64,000 nucleotides of DNA from Liquidambar formosana (Eukaryota; Streptophyta; Magnoliopsida; Saxifragales; Altingiaceae): positions 15,784,264 through 15,848,263 of the forward strand of contig CM077828.1 of assembly GCA_039720395.1 (NCBI GenBank). The letters are read 5' to 3'. The notes under the pieces are model-generated. The model saw only the letters and a list, made by a program, of their open reading frames with translations. It did not search any database and was not told where the DNA came from. A program made the position numbers and the translations under genes. Positions 17,576-38,830 of this stretch are shown one piece after another. The number at the start of each line of letters is the position of its first letter. The first letter of the stretch is position 1.

Positions 17576-19239
17576 CAAGCGACAATACAATGAAGGACCA
17601 CTACGAAAGAAAAATAAATAAATAAATAAAAGTGATTTAAAGAGTTCAAATGTATAACATTTTACAGTGCATTCATAATTTTTATTTTCCATCAAATGGC
17701 TACTGATCATGTTGATTTCTTATACAGGGGTTTTTAATCATACAATGGGGATCCCAATATGACTGGTAAGGTCATGGTAAGCCCATCATTGTGCAACATG
17801 ATTGGCATGGTTATAATTTCCCTGCTCCAAAAATGGAAGCTAGTAATGGTCTTATGTTATGCCTAAGGTTTGATGATCCCGATTTTCTTTTTCTTTTCTT
17901 TATTTATTTATTTATAAATGAAATGATCTAGAAGTCATGAAAAACCTTACAAGATATTTATAGAGAAAAAAAAAACTACATAGGATCTAAATTCTTATTA
18001 ATTATTCATAAATAGAAGGAAAGTGTCATTGGGAAATAGGTAAAATTAAAATGAATGGATTAGGCTAATTAGTTAAGGATAACATGAAAATTAAAATGAT
18101 ATATTGGATGACTCTAATTAGCATCCTCTAATTGCATACCTCCATAGTATTAGATTAGATAAGGACTCGTATAGATTGCCCCCTTGCATATTCATATTGG
18201 ATAGAATGGTATTTTTGCTCTTTTTTTATTATTTATTTATTTATTTTTGTAAGATTGGGATTGTATTGATTGAAATATTGAATAATTTGCACGCCCTTTT
18301 TGGGTTTCCACAAAACTTGCAAGTAATCTCCACAATTCCTTTCATGACCAAATATAGCCCCCACCGAATATTATTTTTTCAAGAGTAAATTACAGATAAC
18401 TCCCTGAAGTATGAGGGGGGTCAACAAATAACTCCCTTATATTTCAATTTTATCAATGTCCCTCTTGGATGTTTTAATTTTTTCTAATGTGCCCCACTGT
18501 TACTTACCATCAGCAAAAAGTGACGGGAAATGGTCACATATTATGCATGTACTGCTGTAATTGTAAAAAATACCCCCTCTCTCTCCCAACCCAAACCCCC
18601 AACTGATGGGCGGGTGTAGGGCATATAAGTCTCTTTAAGTTTACCGTTAACAGTGTTAAAGCAATTAAATCCCCAACTAGAGACGTCAATGGGATGGGAT
18701 TTTTCGCGGCTCCACCCCACCCCCCGCTCTTATTGGGAAGGGTTTGGGACACTAGTTAGTGGAGTCAGAGCGGATTTGGGGATTTTTTTAGAAACCTATT
18801 AGTGTTCGGGGCAGGGTTGGGTTGTTCTTTAAAAACCCATCATGAATCCACCAATTAAGTTTTTACTTTTTGTCGAATATACATATATATAATTATTAAA
18901 ATGTAACAACTTTTTAGTTGTTACGAAATATTTTATTAATCTTTATTTAGGGTTTTTTTAAAGCTTATTTAATTAAAAGTGATTTCATGAATTTAATTAA
19001 CGAAGTTTGAAAATTTCTCAATATGAATATGGAAAATTAAAAGGATTATTTCTCAGCATTTCTTTAATATCAAATCTAGGTTACTATAAAACAAAGGAAC
19101 GGTTGTTGTTTCCCTCTGTTACTCAAAGTCGACTTACAGAGTTACAGTTTCGGGCTTAACATATTTTCTCTATGTTGGAATAGACTTACCTTTATTCTTG
19201 TGTTTGAGTCCCACTTTGACTCTCCAACACTCTCCAGTC

Positions 19240-19246
19240 TATAAAA
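19240..19246 (+). promoter_or_regulatory. TATA box of beta-glucosidase copy 2
   Basis: TATAAAA lies 82 bp before the ATG at 19322. The promoter looks intact although the gene body is broken, so a transcript is still possible. Confidence 0.68.
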
Positions 19247-19321
19247 AGGCTCGCCCGGTCACTGCTTTTGTACACTCCTTAAAGCCACCTCTCTTTATCT
19301 GTGTAATAGTGTAGTTTGAAT

Positions 19322-27089
<7,768 letters not shown>

Positions 27090-27090
<1 letters not shown>

Positions 27091-27462
27091 GTCTGAATCA
27101 TTTGTTCACATCATACTTGGGCATAAGTGCTAAAGAAAGCTACGCGTTATAGGTCATGCGCTTTGTTGTGGTCACGTGTGGGTTTATCCCATATGGAAGA
27201 TTAGAAGAAAGAAATAACCTTAATATACAAGTAATGTACTCACCACCAATAGGCTTAAGCTTTTTGGGTGGGTATGAGTTCCAGACATGTATATTGGGCC
27301 TACCATGGTGGATCTTGGATTCTCTTATTTCTTCAACAATTGGTATTAGAGCCGATGGCTAACAATCATGGTGAAACACTCTAAGCGGGTGTGTGCTAGT
27401 TTGATGGGCTCTTGGGTTAGAGTCACGGTATCGCAATGGTCAGGTGAACTACTGGCTGGTCT
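27090..27462 (+). mobile_element. Copia-like LTR/primer-binding site remnant, unit 2
   Basis: Duplicate of the unit 1 remnant, with the primer-binding-site-like motif at 27341-27353. Confidence 0.5.
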
Positions 27463-27471
27463 TCTTAGTAA

Positions 27472-27698
27472 GGGAGCGGCTATTGCAACCCCCCAAAGTG
27501 ATAACTTGCCCTCACCTGATATTCCCACCCCCCAAATATATATACCCACCCCTCTAAAAGACTAAAATGCCCTTCTTCTAAATAACCCTCACCCACACCC
27601 ACCCCTTTACCTCCACCCATCCCCTCTCTCGCACCCCTCCCCACCGGCAACTCTCTCCAGCACCCCACCCCACCGGCGACGGCAAGCACCGCACCCTT
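27472..27698. mobile_element. Mutator-like element, 5' 227 bp only, unit 2
   Basis: Same truncated element, after TCTTAGTAA at 27463-27471. It is cut at the same base as in unit 1, so one breakpoint was copied. Confidence 0.85.
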
Positions 27699-29320
27699 AA
27701 GATTAAGATTAAACCGCTAAATGTTAAGGCTGCAACGATCGGAGCTGTTCATTGGTGAATTAATGAGCTCTCCTCGATTTTAAGAGCTAATATAAATTTC
27801 AAGGTTGCCTATATTATTGGATAGAGGACTCTTCTCACAAACAAAAATTCATGACAATATACCACGCGATTTGATCATATAAACGAATCAAAGTTAGATG
27901 TTCTGTTTAATAGGTTAAATTTTTTATCAACTTCAACCGGCCCGTTTGATCAAATCGTAAATTATTTTTTTTTTATAAATTTTTGTATGTGGGACTCTTG
28001 AAGAGTTCTCTATCCAATAGTATAAGTTTTGTCTTGAAATATATACACTAACTCTTAAAATTGAGAGAGGGCTCATCAATTCATCAATAATAGATGCAAG
28101 CTCCTCATGACAGCCTTACGCAAGCTCCCTTTCAGATGACATGTTTGTACCATTATGTTATAATGTAATTGCCCTTCCTCTCTTCCTTTATACCTTTCTC
28201 TATTTTTTATTTTTATTTTTCAATGATAATCCATTATCATGGAAACAGACTCAGAAGTCACAATTGATCTTCTAAAGCCTATTTAGGAATTATAGGAATG
28301 AAGTTATTTGTACACGAATTTATTTTTTTCGACATCAAATGCTCGGAATAACTTCACGAAATTTTTTTTTCGACATCCACTGCTTAGACGACATGCAAAA
28401 ATAGGCCTCCCTTCTATTTTAAATCCCAATTAAGTTATTTGTTGGGGATTTGGCCATTAGTCTAAGATATAAGATTTATTTGGCAAATTTTCAAACAACT
28501 CTTTTTTTTTTAAACTCAAGTAGTCCATCTGGCACTTCTCTGACAAAAATACCCCTATGAAGCCCTTTCTATCCAAGCCTACCCGTGAACTCTATCCTTT
28601 CATCGAGCTCATACCACTTTTGGTAACTATTCGACCTTTAACAACCACTTTTTCCATCTCTGGCGACCCTACCCGATGGGATTTGAGTACTATCCTAGTT
28701 CAACCAAATTTCCTAAAGACCATCAGCTTCTTCATCCTTCCACTTCAATCCGTCAGTTTGAGGGTTGGCTTATGCTTCGTGCAGATAGAGAGGTTGTATA
28801 CCTGTAGTTGGCCCCATGGCCACATGGGGGGTTTTGATGATGCCTCAAAATTTAAAATGGCTCAAACAAAAGCCATAGAGGTTTTAGTGGGTTTCAAACT
28901 TTTCAGGCAAAGCCATGGGGGTTTGATACTCATCTTAGATGTTGTGGGAGAAAGGAGAAGATATTGATGGCTAAGAGAGGTGATGTCAGGCCTATTAATT
29001 CCCTTTGTTTTATACTATATATATATATATAAGAAAAATAAAATGCACTTTATAGCCTTTTGTTGGCACATCATGTAGGGTAATTGTACTTTCCTTTTAC
29101 TTTATTTTATTTTATTTTATTTTTATTTTTATTTTGCTAAGGAAGGTGTACCTATTAATTAATCATAATATATATAAAAAGCCATTCAGCTATGGCAGGT
29201 TAGAGGGGAATAAAAGGGGCAGAAGTCATTTTTCAAAACATTTTTATTTTGAATATGTAATTTCATCTTTGCAAGAAGCTAATTAGGCCCTTGTCACACA
29301 CCTCCATGCCCAATTTTCGA

Positions 29321-29460
29321 AGTAGTAAAATTCACTGTAAAATTTATTTCGTAAAGTAGTAAAATTTTACTATTTCATTATAAATTTTACTACTGATGTA
29401 GTAAAATTTTACTGTTTTATGAAGTATTACGTTAGATTACGTCAAGTAGTAAAATTTTAC
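29321..29460. repeat. Palindrome cluster in unit 3
   Basis: Same 140-bp cluster, with a one-base change in the tract before the best palindrome (gatgtagt instead of gaagtagt). Confidence 0.6.
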
Positions 29461-30302
29461 GATTTTAATTTTTTTAACAATTACCTAATCAATATGGATC
29501 TTTTTTCGAAAATATCGACGAGTAGACTCCAAATATATATATATATATATATATTTTTTATAAAATGGATATGTATATTGTAAGTTATAATCTTTTAAAA
29601 ATTATAATATTAAAAGGCTAAGTTAGTTACATAGGGTGCCCTTACTAACAAAAAAGGGAGTACCCTTAGTAACAATAAGGGTAAACCAGGAATTTTCAAA
29701 AAATGTGTGACTAATTGATAAATAAGTTTAGTCTCTTTGATTAATTGACTTAGAAAAACTCTTACTTGATTAATTACCAATATTTTACAAAAAAGTGGAC
29801 TAATCACCAATTTCCCCTTATTTGGTTTATTATTATTTTCCAATGCCTCTACATGTGATGGTTATCTTGTGCAAATTAATAAAAATATTTTGTAAGGAAA
29901 ATGTATACGTAAATTAATATAGATATGCAAACTTTTGACTTGACTAATCCTCTAAACAGGATCACATGAATCTGTTAATACATATTCCATTGAACTGAAC
30001 CAAATCACTGCCTCCCATGTATAAAATGCACTTTCCCATTTTATTTTTTATTTTTTAATTTTTTGGAGAAAGCAAAATTCATTAATAAGAAATAAAATAG
30101 GGAACAAGGAAAGAAAAATATAAGAAAAGAAAAGAAAATTTGTTTGGCTATAAGATTTCAATATTATTTTTGAAAATATTATATTTATTTATGGGCTATT
30201 TGGTTACTGAGAAAATTTTGGAAGAGAAATATTCTATTTTTCACAATTGCTGGTGTTTTTGGTTGTTGAAAAATAGAGGGAAAATTGATATGACAAATAT
30301 AG

Positions 30303-30348
30303 CAATAGCTCACCCTTGTGCTATATTTGGTACAAGGGTGAGCTATTG
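30303..30348. repeat. Inverted repeat in unit 3 MITE-like DNA
   Basis: Equivalent of 1386-1431. One base at the loop end (tacaagg instead of cacaagg) breaks the innermost pair. Just after it, unit 3 lacks about 14 bp found in the other units. Confidence 0.5.
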
Positions 30349-31329
30349 TTACTTTTAGCACACCACTGGAGTAGCCTAACTTGTGCTAAATGTTATAATA
30401 TAGTAATTGCACAGGTTATAGCTTACCACTGGAGATGCTCTTCGTACTATGATGTTAAATGCTATAATTTGGCACAATGTGCTCCGATGGTGCAAATGAC
30501 ACAATAAGTAATTTTTTTACACAACCACCATCTCCTCCCTTTTTAAAACCAATTTTGTGCTATTTTAGTTCAAGGGTTTGCCAAATATAGCACAAAAGTG
30601 AACTATTTCTATTTTTTAATACACCCCTTTAGCACACTATTGGAACACCAATAAGGTATGCTATTGTTAAAATATAGTCATAGCACATCTTTTAACACAC
30701 CATTGAAGATACTCTTAAGACATACGATAAGAAAACCCAATAAATTTTTAAATCTCAATGTCATAAAATCGAAACATTTCTTATAAATTACATACATCCA
30801 GCAGTGGAAAAATTTATTGTATTGATACACTTCATTTATGCAAGAAATCAAGGAAGACCCACTTCATTCAATTTTAGAATGAAAATCATAAATAACATTT
30901 AATATGTACTTATCATATAGCCATGAAATGACATATTTAAATAATATTTTTGGAGAACCTTAAATTATGCTTAATGTGTGCTTTTAAATTTTTTATATAT
31001 ACATGAAATGATATATTCAAAGAATATACCTTTCTTAAGTCTTTAACACATGATACAAGTAGATAGCAATTATAGTATTACACTCGCAACCAAAAAGAAA
31101 AAAATAAAAAAAAAATTGTATTACACTTTGTTATTTTTATTTTTATTTTTATTTTTAGATGGCAAAAAGAAGTGGTCCACTTCCTTTTCTTCTTCTTCTT
31201 CTTCTTCTTCATTTTTTTTTTCTCTCAACATCTAATTTTTAATTTATGTCAAATCGTTGGCGATACAATAGGTTTTTAGTTTTTAGTTTTTTTTTTTTTT
31301 ATTTTTTTATTTTCCTTCTTTTTTTTTTG

Positions 31330-32035
31330 GCCAAATGATAGGAGAACACGTATCTACGTAGAGTTGAAATTAAAATTCTGTAAACCTCACACCCTTATTG
31401 GGATAGGACATGCCATTTGACCACCACTTCAGCCTAGATCGGAATGATGCAGACTAAGATTTACTACTCTATCTACCACTAAATTCCCTTCCCTAAAGAT
31501 ATGAGAGTAATGGAAAGCCATGGATTTTAGATAGAGTTTGCAATTATGCCAATCTTACCTTAATCACTGAGGAGGAAAATGCGAAGGATCTAGTAAACAA
31601 TGAACAACTGATTGATAGTCGTATTCTACCCATAACTTTTTCTAGCGGGACCAAGCTTCTTCAATACCAATAATGCTTGCTAACAATTCAACATAAAAAG
31701 TAGTTTGCGCACCTATATTGAAAGAAAAAGCACTCTTAACAAATTCTCTATGATTTCAGAAAGGAAAATGCTATGTACTCTATATGTGCAGTACTAAAAT
31801 ACAGCACTTTATGTGGCACTATGTGTATGGACCAAAAACTCCTTTAAATTATTTAACAGATATATTTTTTTGTTGATGTGGGTTGAGTGCTACACAGAGT
31901 GCTGTATGAAATGGTGCTTTGTATAGTACTACCCTTTCAGAAAACACTCCACCGCAGTAGCTGCCTGAATTACTTTTTGTAAGACCATCTGTAATAAGTT
32001 TAATCCACGATGGAAGAGGACAATGCCAAGCGACA
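31330..32035 (-). pseudogene. LINE RNase H domain fossil, unit 3
   Basis: Third copy of the same minus-strand fossil, again with the MITE inside it. Confidence 0.58.
31762..31934. mobile_element. Nested MITE, unit 3
   Basis: Copy of the 2855-3028 element. Both duplications TTTCAGAA (31754-31761 and 31935-31942) are intact. Confidence 0.58.
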
Positions 32036-33682
32036 ATACAATGAAGGACCACTACGAAAGAAAAATAAATAAATAAATAAAAGTGATTTAAAGAGTTCAA
32101 ATGTATAACATTTTACAGTGCATTCATAATTTTTATTTTCCATCAAATGGCTACTGATCATGTTGATTTCTTATACAGGGGTTTTTAATCATACAATGGG
32201 GATCCCAATATGACTGGTAAGGTCATGGTAAGCCCATCATTGTGCAACATGATTGGCATGGTTATAATTTCCCTGCTCCAAAAATGGAAGCTAGTAATGG
32301 TCTTATGTTATGCCTAAGGTTTGATGATCCCGATTTTCATTTTCTTTTATTTATTATTTATAAATGAAATGATCTAGAAGTCATGAAAAACCTTACAAGA
32401 TATTTATAGAGAAAAAAAAACTACATAGGATCTAAATTCTTATTAATTATTCATAAATAGTAGGAAAGTGTCATTGGGAAATAGGTAAAATTAAAATGAA
32501 TGGATTAGGCTAATTAGTTAAGGATAACATGAAAATTAAAATGATATATTGGATGACTCTAATTAGCATCCTTTAATTGCATACCTCCATAGTATTAGAT
32601 TAGATAAGGACTCGTATAGATTGCCCCCTTGCATATTCATATTGGATAGAATGGTATTTTTCCTCTTTTTTTATTATTTATTTATTTATTTTTGTAAGAT
32701 TGGGATTGTAGTGATTGAAATATTGAATAATTTGCACGCCCTTTTTGGGTTTCCACAAAACTTGCAAGTAATCTCCACAATTCCTTTCATGACCAAATAT
32801 AGCCCCCACCGAATATTATTTTTTCAAGAGTAAATTACAGATAACTCCCTGAAGTATGAGGGGGGTCAACAAATAACTCCCTTATATTTCAATTTTACCA
32901 ATGTCCCTCTTGGATGTTTTAATTTTTTCTAATGTGCCCCACTGTTACTTACCATCAGCAAAAAGTGACGGGAAATGGTCACATATTATGCATGTACTGC
33001 TGTAATTGTAAAAAATACCCCCTCTCTCTCCCAACCCAAACCCCCAACTGATGGGCGGGTGTAGGGCATATAAGTCTTTTTAAGTTTACCGTTAACAGTG
33101 TTAAAGCAATTAAATCCCCAACTAGAGACGTCAATGGGATGGGATTTTTCGCGGCTCCACCCCACCCCCCGCTCTTATTGGGAAGGGTTTGGGACACTAG
33201 TTAGTGGAGTTAGAGCGGATTTGGGGATTTTTTTGGAAACCTATTAGTGTTCGGGACAGGGTTGGGTTGTTCTTTAAAAACCCATCATGAATCCACCAAT
33301 TAAGTTTTTACTTTTTATCGAATATACATATATATAATTATTAAAATGTAACAACTTTTTAGTTGTTACGAAATATTTTATTAATCTTTATTTAGGGTTT
33401 TTTAAAGCTTATTTAATTAAAAGTGATTTCATGAATTTAATTAACGAAGTTTGAAAATTTCTGAATATGAATATGGAAAATTAAAAGGATTATTTCTCAC
33501 ATTTTCTTTAATATCAAATCTAGGTTACTATAAAACAAAGGAACGGTTGTTGTTTCCCTCTGTTACTCAAAGTCGACTTACAGAGTTACAGTTCGGGCTT
33601 AACATATTTTCTCTATGTTGGAATAGACTTACCTTTATTCTTGTGTTTGAGTCCCACTTTGACTCTCCAACACTCTCCAGTC

Positions 33683-33689
33683 TATAAAA
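33683..33689 (+). promoter_or_regulatory. TATA box of beta-glucosidase copy 3
   Basis: TATAAAA lies 82 bp before the ATG at 33765. The core promoter is the same as that of copy 2. Confidence 0.7.
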
Positions 33690-33764
33690 AGGCTCGCCCG
33701 GTCACTGCTTTTGTACACTCCTTAAAGCCACCTCTCTTTATCTGTGTAATAGTGTAGTTTGAAT

Positions 33765-34166
33765 ATGAGAGACCCATTGCCATTGTTGTTGGTGGCTGTC
33801 GTCGTGATTCAGTGTATTGCACATGCATCGGAGGGCAGTGAGGCCGCACGGCCAGAGATGACGGGCGTCGACACTGGTGAGCTGAGCAGAGAGAGCTTCC
33901 CGAAGGGGTTCGTGTTCGGAACGGCGACGTCTGCTTATCAAGTTGAAGGAATGGCTCACAAGGACGGCCGTGGGCCCAGCATCTGGGACGTCTTCATTCA
34001 AACTCCCGGTAATTTATACAATTATATCACTATTTATTATTTTTATTTATTTTGATTTTGATTTTGATTTTGATTTTTTGATGTTGCTGAAAAACAGGGA
34101 TTGAAGCACAGAATGCTACCGCAGATGTTTCGGTGGACCAGTATCACCGCTACAAAGTAAGTGCAG

Positions 34167-34204
<38 letters not shown>

Positions 34205-37200
34205 AATTTTATATTAAAAAATATTAATTACTGGTTCCTAGTTCCTACTTTCAATATATGGGGACTTTTATATATATATATCTATATATATATATATATA
34301 TATCGATGGATATAGTCTGTATATCATATTTTCATGAGGTGTTATACCTTATGTTATGATGGGTTGATACAGAATAACACTTTCACATGTGTTGTTTATG
34401 AATAAGTATGAAAAGTTATTAATTTATAATAATAAAAAGTTAGGATCAGAAAATTTTGTCTTGTCGGAACAGAACAAGTTGGTTTGAGTTTGAAATGAAG
34501 GCTGCCCCAATTGGACCAACTGGGACCTACCATGTGTTTAGGATCCCCTGCTGTTGGAGATGCATGGATCGTTAGCTATTTGGGTATATTCGTATTGTTA
34601 TCCAATCCCAACTTCGTTACGATATCTTCAACATATATGTTTATCATAGCAAAAATCAACCCAAAGGTATCTAATTTTGGACCAAATTAATCCTCAATGT
34701 GAACCCAATTTATTAAGAATAATGCGGTCCTTGTATACACAGGGCGGTTGCACATGGGTGCCTGTGAGGGCACGTGCAACCACTCAAATCTTTGGTTTTT
34801 TTTTTTAATTTTTTAAGATAATAATTGTTGAAGAAGAGTCACCAGTCACCCCCTACTCTTTCTCCCTCTAGATCCTTCTCCCTTATTCTCCTTCATCTCC
34901 CCTTGTTTTCCTCTCTAGAAAACCCCGCTCCTTCATCATTCTACCTCTTATTCTCTCCTTATCTTCTTCTATCTTGATGTTGCATCTTCCATTACCGCCA
35001 TTCTTGAAGTTCGGCAAAATCAGCAATGGAGAAACCGACTTAAATCAGTAAAACCAGTTTATAAATGGGAGGTCAAGTCCCCATTTGGTGCAAGTTGTGA
35101 AGTGCAAAACAAATGTGTACGTGAGTAATGGCTTCTATAGTGTGCTTAGTGTAGAGCAAAGTAAGTCTATGAGTTTGTAGTTCCCTTGAGTGTAATGTTT
35201 CTAAGGTGTAAGTAGTACAGTGTGGATGTTTCTTTTGCGTATATTGTGCGTGTATGAAAGAGTGGTATAGTGTGGTTTGTTAAAGTTAGTGGAGTGTTAA
35301 TTGTCCTAGTGTATACGTGAGACTGAGAGTATCTTTTACCTTGATGTGAGTAGTTGTGGGTATTTACATGTTTTTTTTTTTTTTTCATAAAAAAATAATT
35401 AAATGAGTGTATGGTACCTTAACAGCATTTTCTTACTCGTTGAATGAGCGATTTTGGATTCAAACTCTTGGAGAATCATTGATACCCATTTGTTGATATT
35501 AAGAGGTAACGATAGAATCTATCAATTACCAAAAAATAAAAAGTACGTGTGCTTTCACTACACCATTAATAAAATTGTTTATCTTTAAGTTCAATTATGT
35601 TTTTTTTCAATAGTAAATTTTGGTTTATCTTTGTTGTGTGTCTCTACGCCATCCTTCGTTGTCGAGTCATTAGTCTCTATCCTCTTCCATCACTGATTCT
35701 CCATATCCTAAAGTTTGATTTGTTGGTTCTTATGTGCAAGTGTGCATCCACTGGAATAAAATCCTAGATCCGCCCCTGAGTATACATATGTTGGGGGCTT
35801 AACCCAACGACACTAAACCCCAAAAAATAATCAACTACTTATGGCAATATTGTACTTCTCTGTTGTGATTTCAGATTTATAAGTACTTACATAGGACTCA
35901 AAAATGAATGCTGAAATCACAATGGCATAATTATATTGACTAAGAGAGGTTGCACATGCCTGCAACTACCAAAGCTGGGACATAAAGTGGTGATGATAGT
36001 TATTAAAGACAGGAGTTATGTTGCTATAAGGTTTTGCTCATTTGTACCAGCCTACGAGGGAGAATCATCAACTATAACCAGAAACTAATCCTAAAACCTC
36101 ATTATTTAAATTTATACTATAGAACGAAACAAATTGAAAGATAACCGGGGTTTTATTATGGTTAATTGGAATGGTAGCCAAACCCTCACCCATTTTAAGT
36201 TTTCTAGGAACCGGGGTTTGGTCAAATTTTGCCAGCACTACTAATATTAGCATTTAACCAAAAAAAAAAAAAAAAAAAAAAATTCTCCTGGCCAGTTTAT
36301 TTCCTTGAATGACATATGAAATTTAGTACCTTCTTCTGTGGTTATAGGAAGATGTGGATATCATGGAAAAGCTGAACTTTGATGCATACCGGTTCTCAAT
36401 CTCATGGTCCAGGATATTCCCAGGTACATAATTCAATGATACTTTTTTCTTTTGTAATCTGCTATAAAAAATTATTGATCTTTACCCCTAAAATGTGTTG
36501 TAATCTTATGTAAATCATTGGTTTTAATGTAGATGGAGCTGGAAAAGTAAATTGGAAAGGAGTTGCCTACTACAATAGGTTGATTGACTACATGCTTGAA
36601 AGAGGTTTGTTTTTTAAATTAAAAAAAAACACACTATATTGTGATAGTAGGTACTAGGTCTTCATTATGTGCTATGAAACACCGATATGATTTTTGCACC
36701 ATGTTATCTTGAATGTTTTATAGGCATTACTCCGTATGCAAATCTGTACCATTATGATCTTCCTGAAGCACTTGAGAAAAAGTACAAAGGATGGTTGAGT
36801 CGTAAAGTAGTGTGAGTATTATGACGAGCAATGGCCTTTTTTCATATATTTTCCCCCATTTTATTTTTTCTGAGCAATGAGATTGATCAATCTCTGTTGT
36901 ATATGGTTTCAGATTGTTATTACCGATATATTAATTTAGAACTTGGCTTTAGTTAGATTGCAATTTGATAAAGGAATAAAACTCTACAGGAAAGATTTCA
37001 CCCATTACGCAGACTTTTGTTTCAAGACATTTGGAGATAGAGTGAAGAATTGGATGACATTTAATGAACCTAGAGTAGTGGCCGCTCTTGGGTATGATAA
37101 CGGGTTCTTTGCTCCTGGAAGGTGCTCCAAAGAATATGGAAACTGCACAGCTGGGGATTCTGCGACTGAACCTTACATTGTAGCCCATAATTTGATTTTA

Positions 37201-38830
37201 TCTCACGCAGCTGCAGTTCAGAGATACCGTCAGAAGTATCAAGTAGGATTAACATTCATTTCCTTTTCCCAATATATTGGAAAAACTAAAGCATGTGTTC
37301 ATTGACAAATGTATGCATTTCAGGAAAAACAGAAGGGGAGGATTGGAATTCTCTTGGATTTTGTTTGGTATGAACCTCTTACGAGATCAAAGGCCGACAA
37401 CTATGCAGCTCAAAGAGCAAGAGACTTTCAAGTTGGATGGTAAAAGTCCTTAACATCCTCCTATAACAAGCAAACACATTCCATTATTCAAAATATCAGA
37501 GTTATAGTCTATTCAATTGATTGACACCATTGGCTATAGTGATAAATTAATGATCCCAAAATTATTCCTCACACTGAATAGTTTGGAATCTGGAGCTTAT
37601 TTTCCATTGGGAATAAGTTGGTTTTGCAAAATTTTCGAGAAAATGTTGTGAATAAATTGAGAAATTCAGGAAAGAATTTGAGTGGGGGAAATTATCATTC
37701 TACCATTATTCAGTAAAATCTTGGAATCATAAGGGGATATTCAAATAGATTTACATGCATTTAAGGGGGAAAAAATAGTATGATTTGGAACTACATGCAA
37801 AAAAGGTTCAAACAATTGTGTAACAATTAACGCTAATTTATAGCAATGCTGCTGGCTTTACGTAGGTTTATTCATCCCATTGTATATGGTGAGTATCCAA
37901 GAACAATTCAAGACATTGTTGGAAAAAGGCTACCCAAGTTCACAGAAGAAGAGGTTAAGATGGTGAAGGGCTCAATGGATTTTGTGGGTATCAACCAATA
38001 TACTGCTTACTACATGTATGATCCACATCAAGAAAAACCGAAAGTCCTGGGCTACCAGCAGGATTGGAATGCTGGGTTTGCTTGTAAGATATTACCTTCC
38101 TCTCGTTTTACCAAAAAAGGAATTTGTATTTTTATTGTTCACATTAAATCCTTTCATTACTGATCTCTCTCTCTCTCTCTCTCTCTGCTTTGTGAAATTT
38201 TTTTCAGATGAGAAAAAGGGAGTGCCAATTGGTCCAAGGGTACAATCATGCATTTACTTTTACATTTCAAGATTAAATCAAATTTCATTGAGAATTTATA
38301 AAAAAAATGATGCAGGATTGATGAAAATTTATCTTAGCATTTGAGTAATTGAATATTTGCAGGCAAATTCTTATTGGCTCTACAATGTACCATGGGGTCT
38401 ATACAAGGCTATTACTTACATCAAAGAGCACTATGGAAATCCCAATGTGATTTTGTCTGAAAATGGTAAGAGTTAGTTCATCTTTTTTCTATTTTAAGCT
38501 CAATACGGTTTTGTGTTTTTGAGTCTCATGTCGTTTTATGTACGATTTGCAGGCATGGATGATCCCGGAAATGTCACTCTTCCTAAGGGATTGCATGACA
38601 CCACGAGGATCAACTTCTACAAAGGCTATTTAACTCAACTGAAGAAGGCAATCGACGATGGAGCCAATGTGACTGGCTACTTTGCATGGTCATTGGTTGA
38701 CAATTTTGAATGGAGATCAGGCTATACTTCAAGGTTTGGCATTGTCTATGTTGATTTCAAAACCCTCAAGAGGTACCCAAAGATGTCTGCCTATTGGTTC
38801 AAGAAGTTACTTCAAAAAAAGAAGCATTAA
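33765..38830 (+). CDS. GH1 beta-glucosidase copy 3 (BGLU44-like), 11 exons, 512 aa
   Basis: Exons: 33765-34008, 34098-34156, 36348-36423, 36533-36604, 36724-36811, 36990-37242, 37324-37439, 37866-38083, 38208-38239, 38363-38465, 38553-38830. Every exon has the same length as in copy 1 and the frame is open throughout. The protein differs from copy 1 at four residues that I can find: I18, H20, A27 (all at or just after the signal peptide) and R177, where copy 1 has C177. R177 sits in the WLSRKVV stretch, which is the usual family form, so copy 3 looks closest to ancestral. Catalytic residues E206 and E419 and all sugar-binding positions are unchanged. A potential alternative exon 6 acceptor at 36957 would add 11 residues in frame. 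Predicted function is as for copy 1; functional divergence is not expected from the sequence. Confidence 0.94.
34740..35778. mobile_element. Non-autonomous hAT element in intron 2, copy 3
   Basis: Same insertion as in copies 1 and 2, with termini CAGGGCGG and CAGGGGCGG (reversed). Confidence 0.82.
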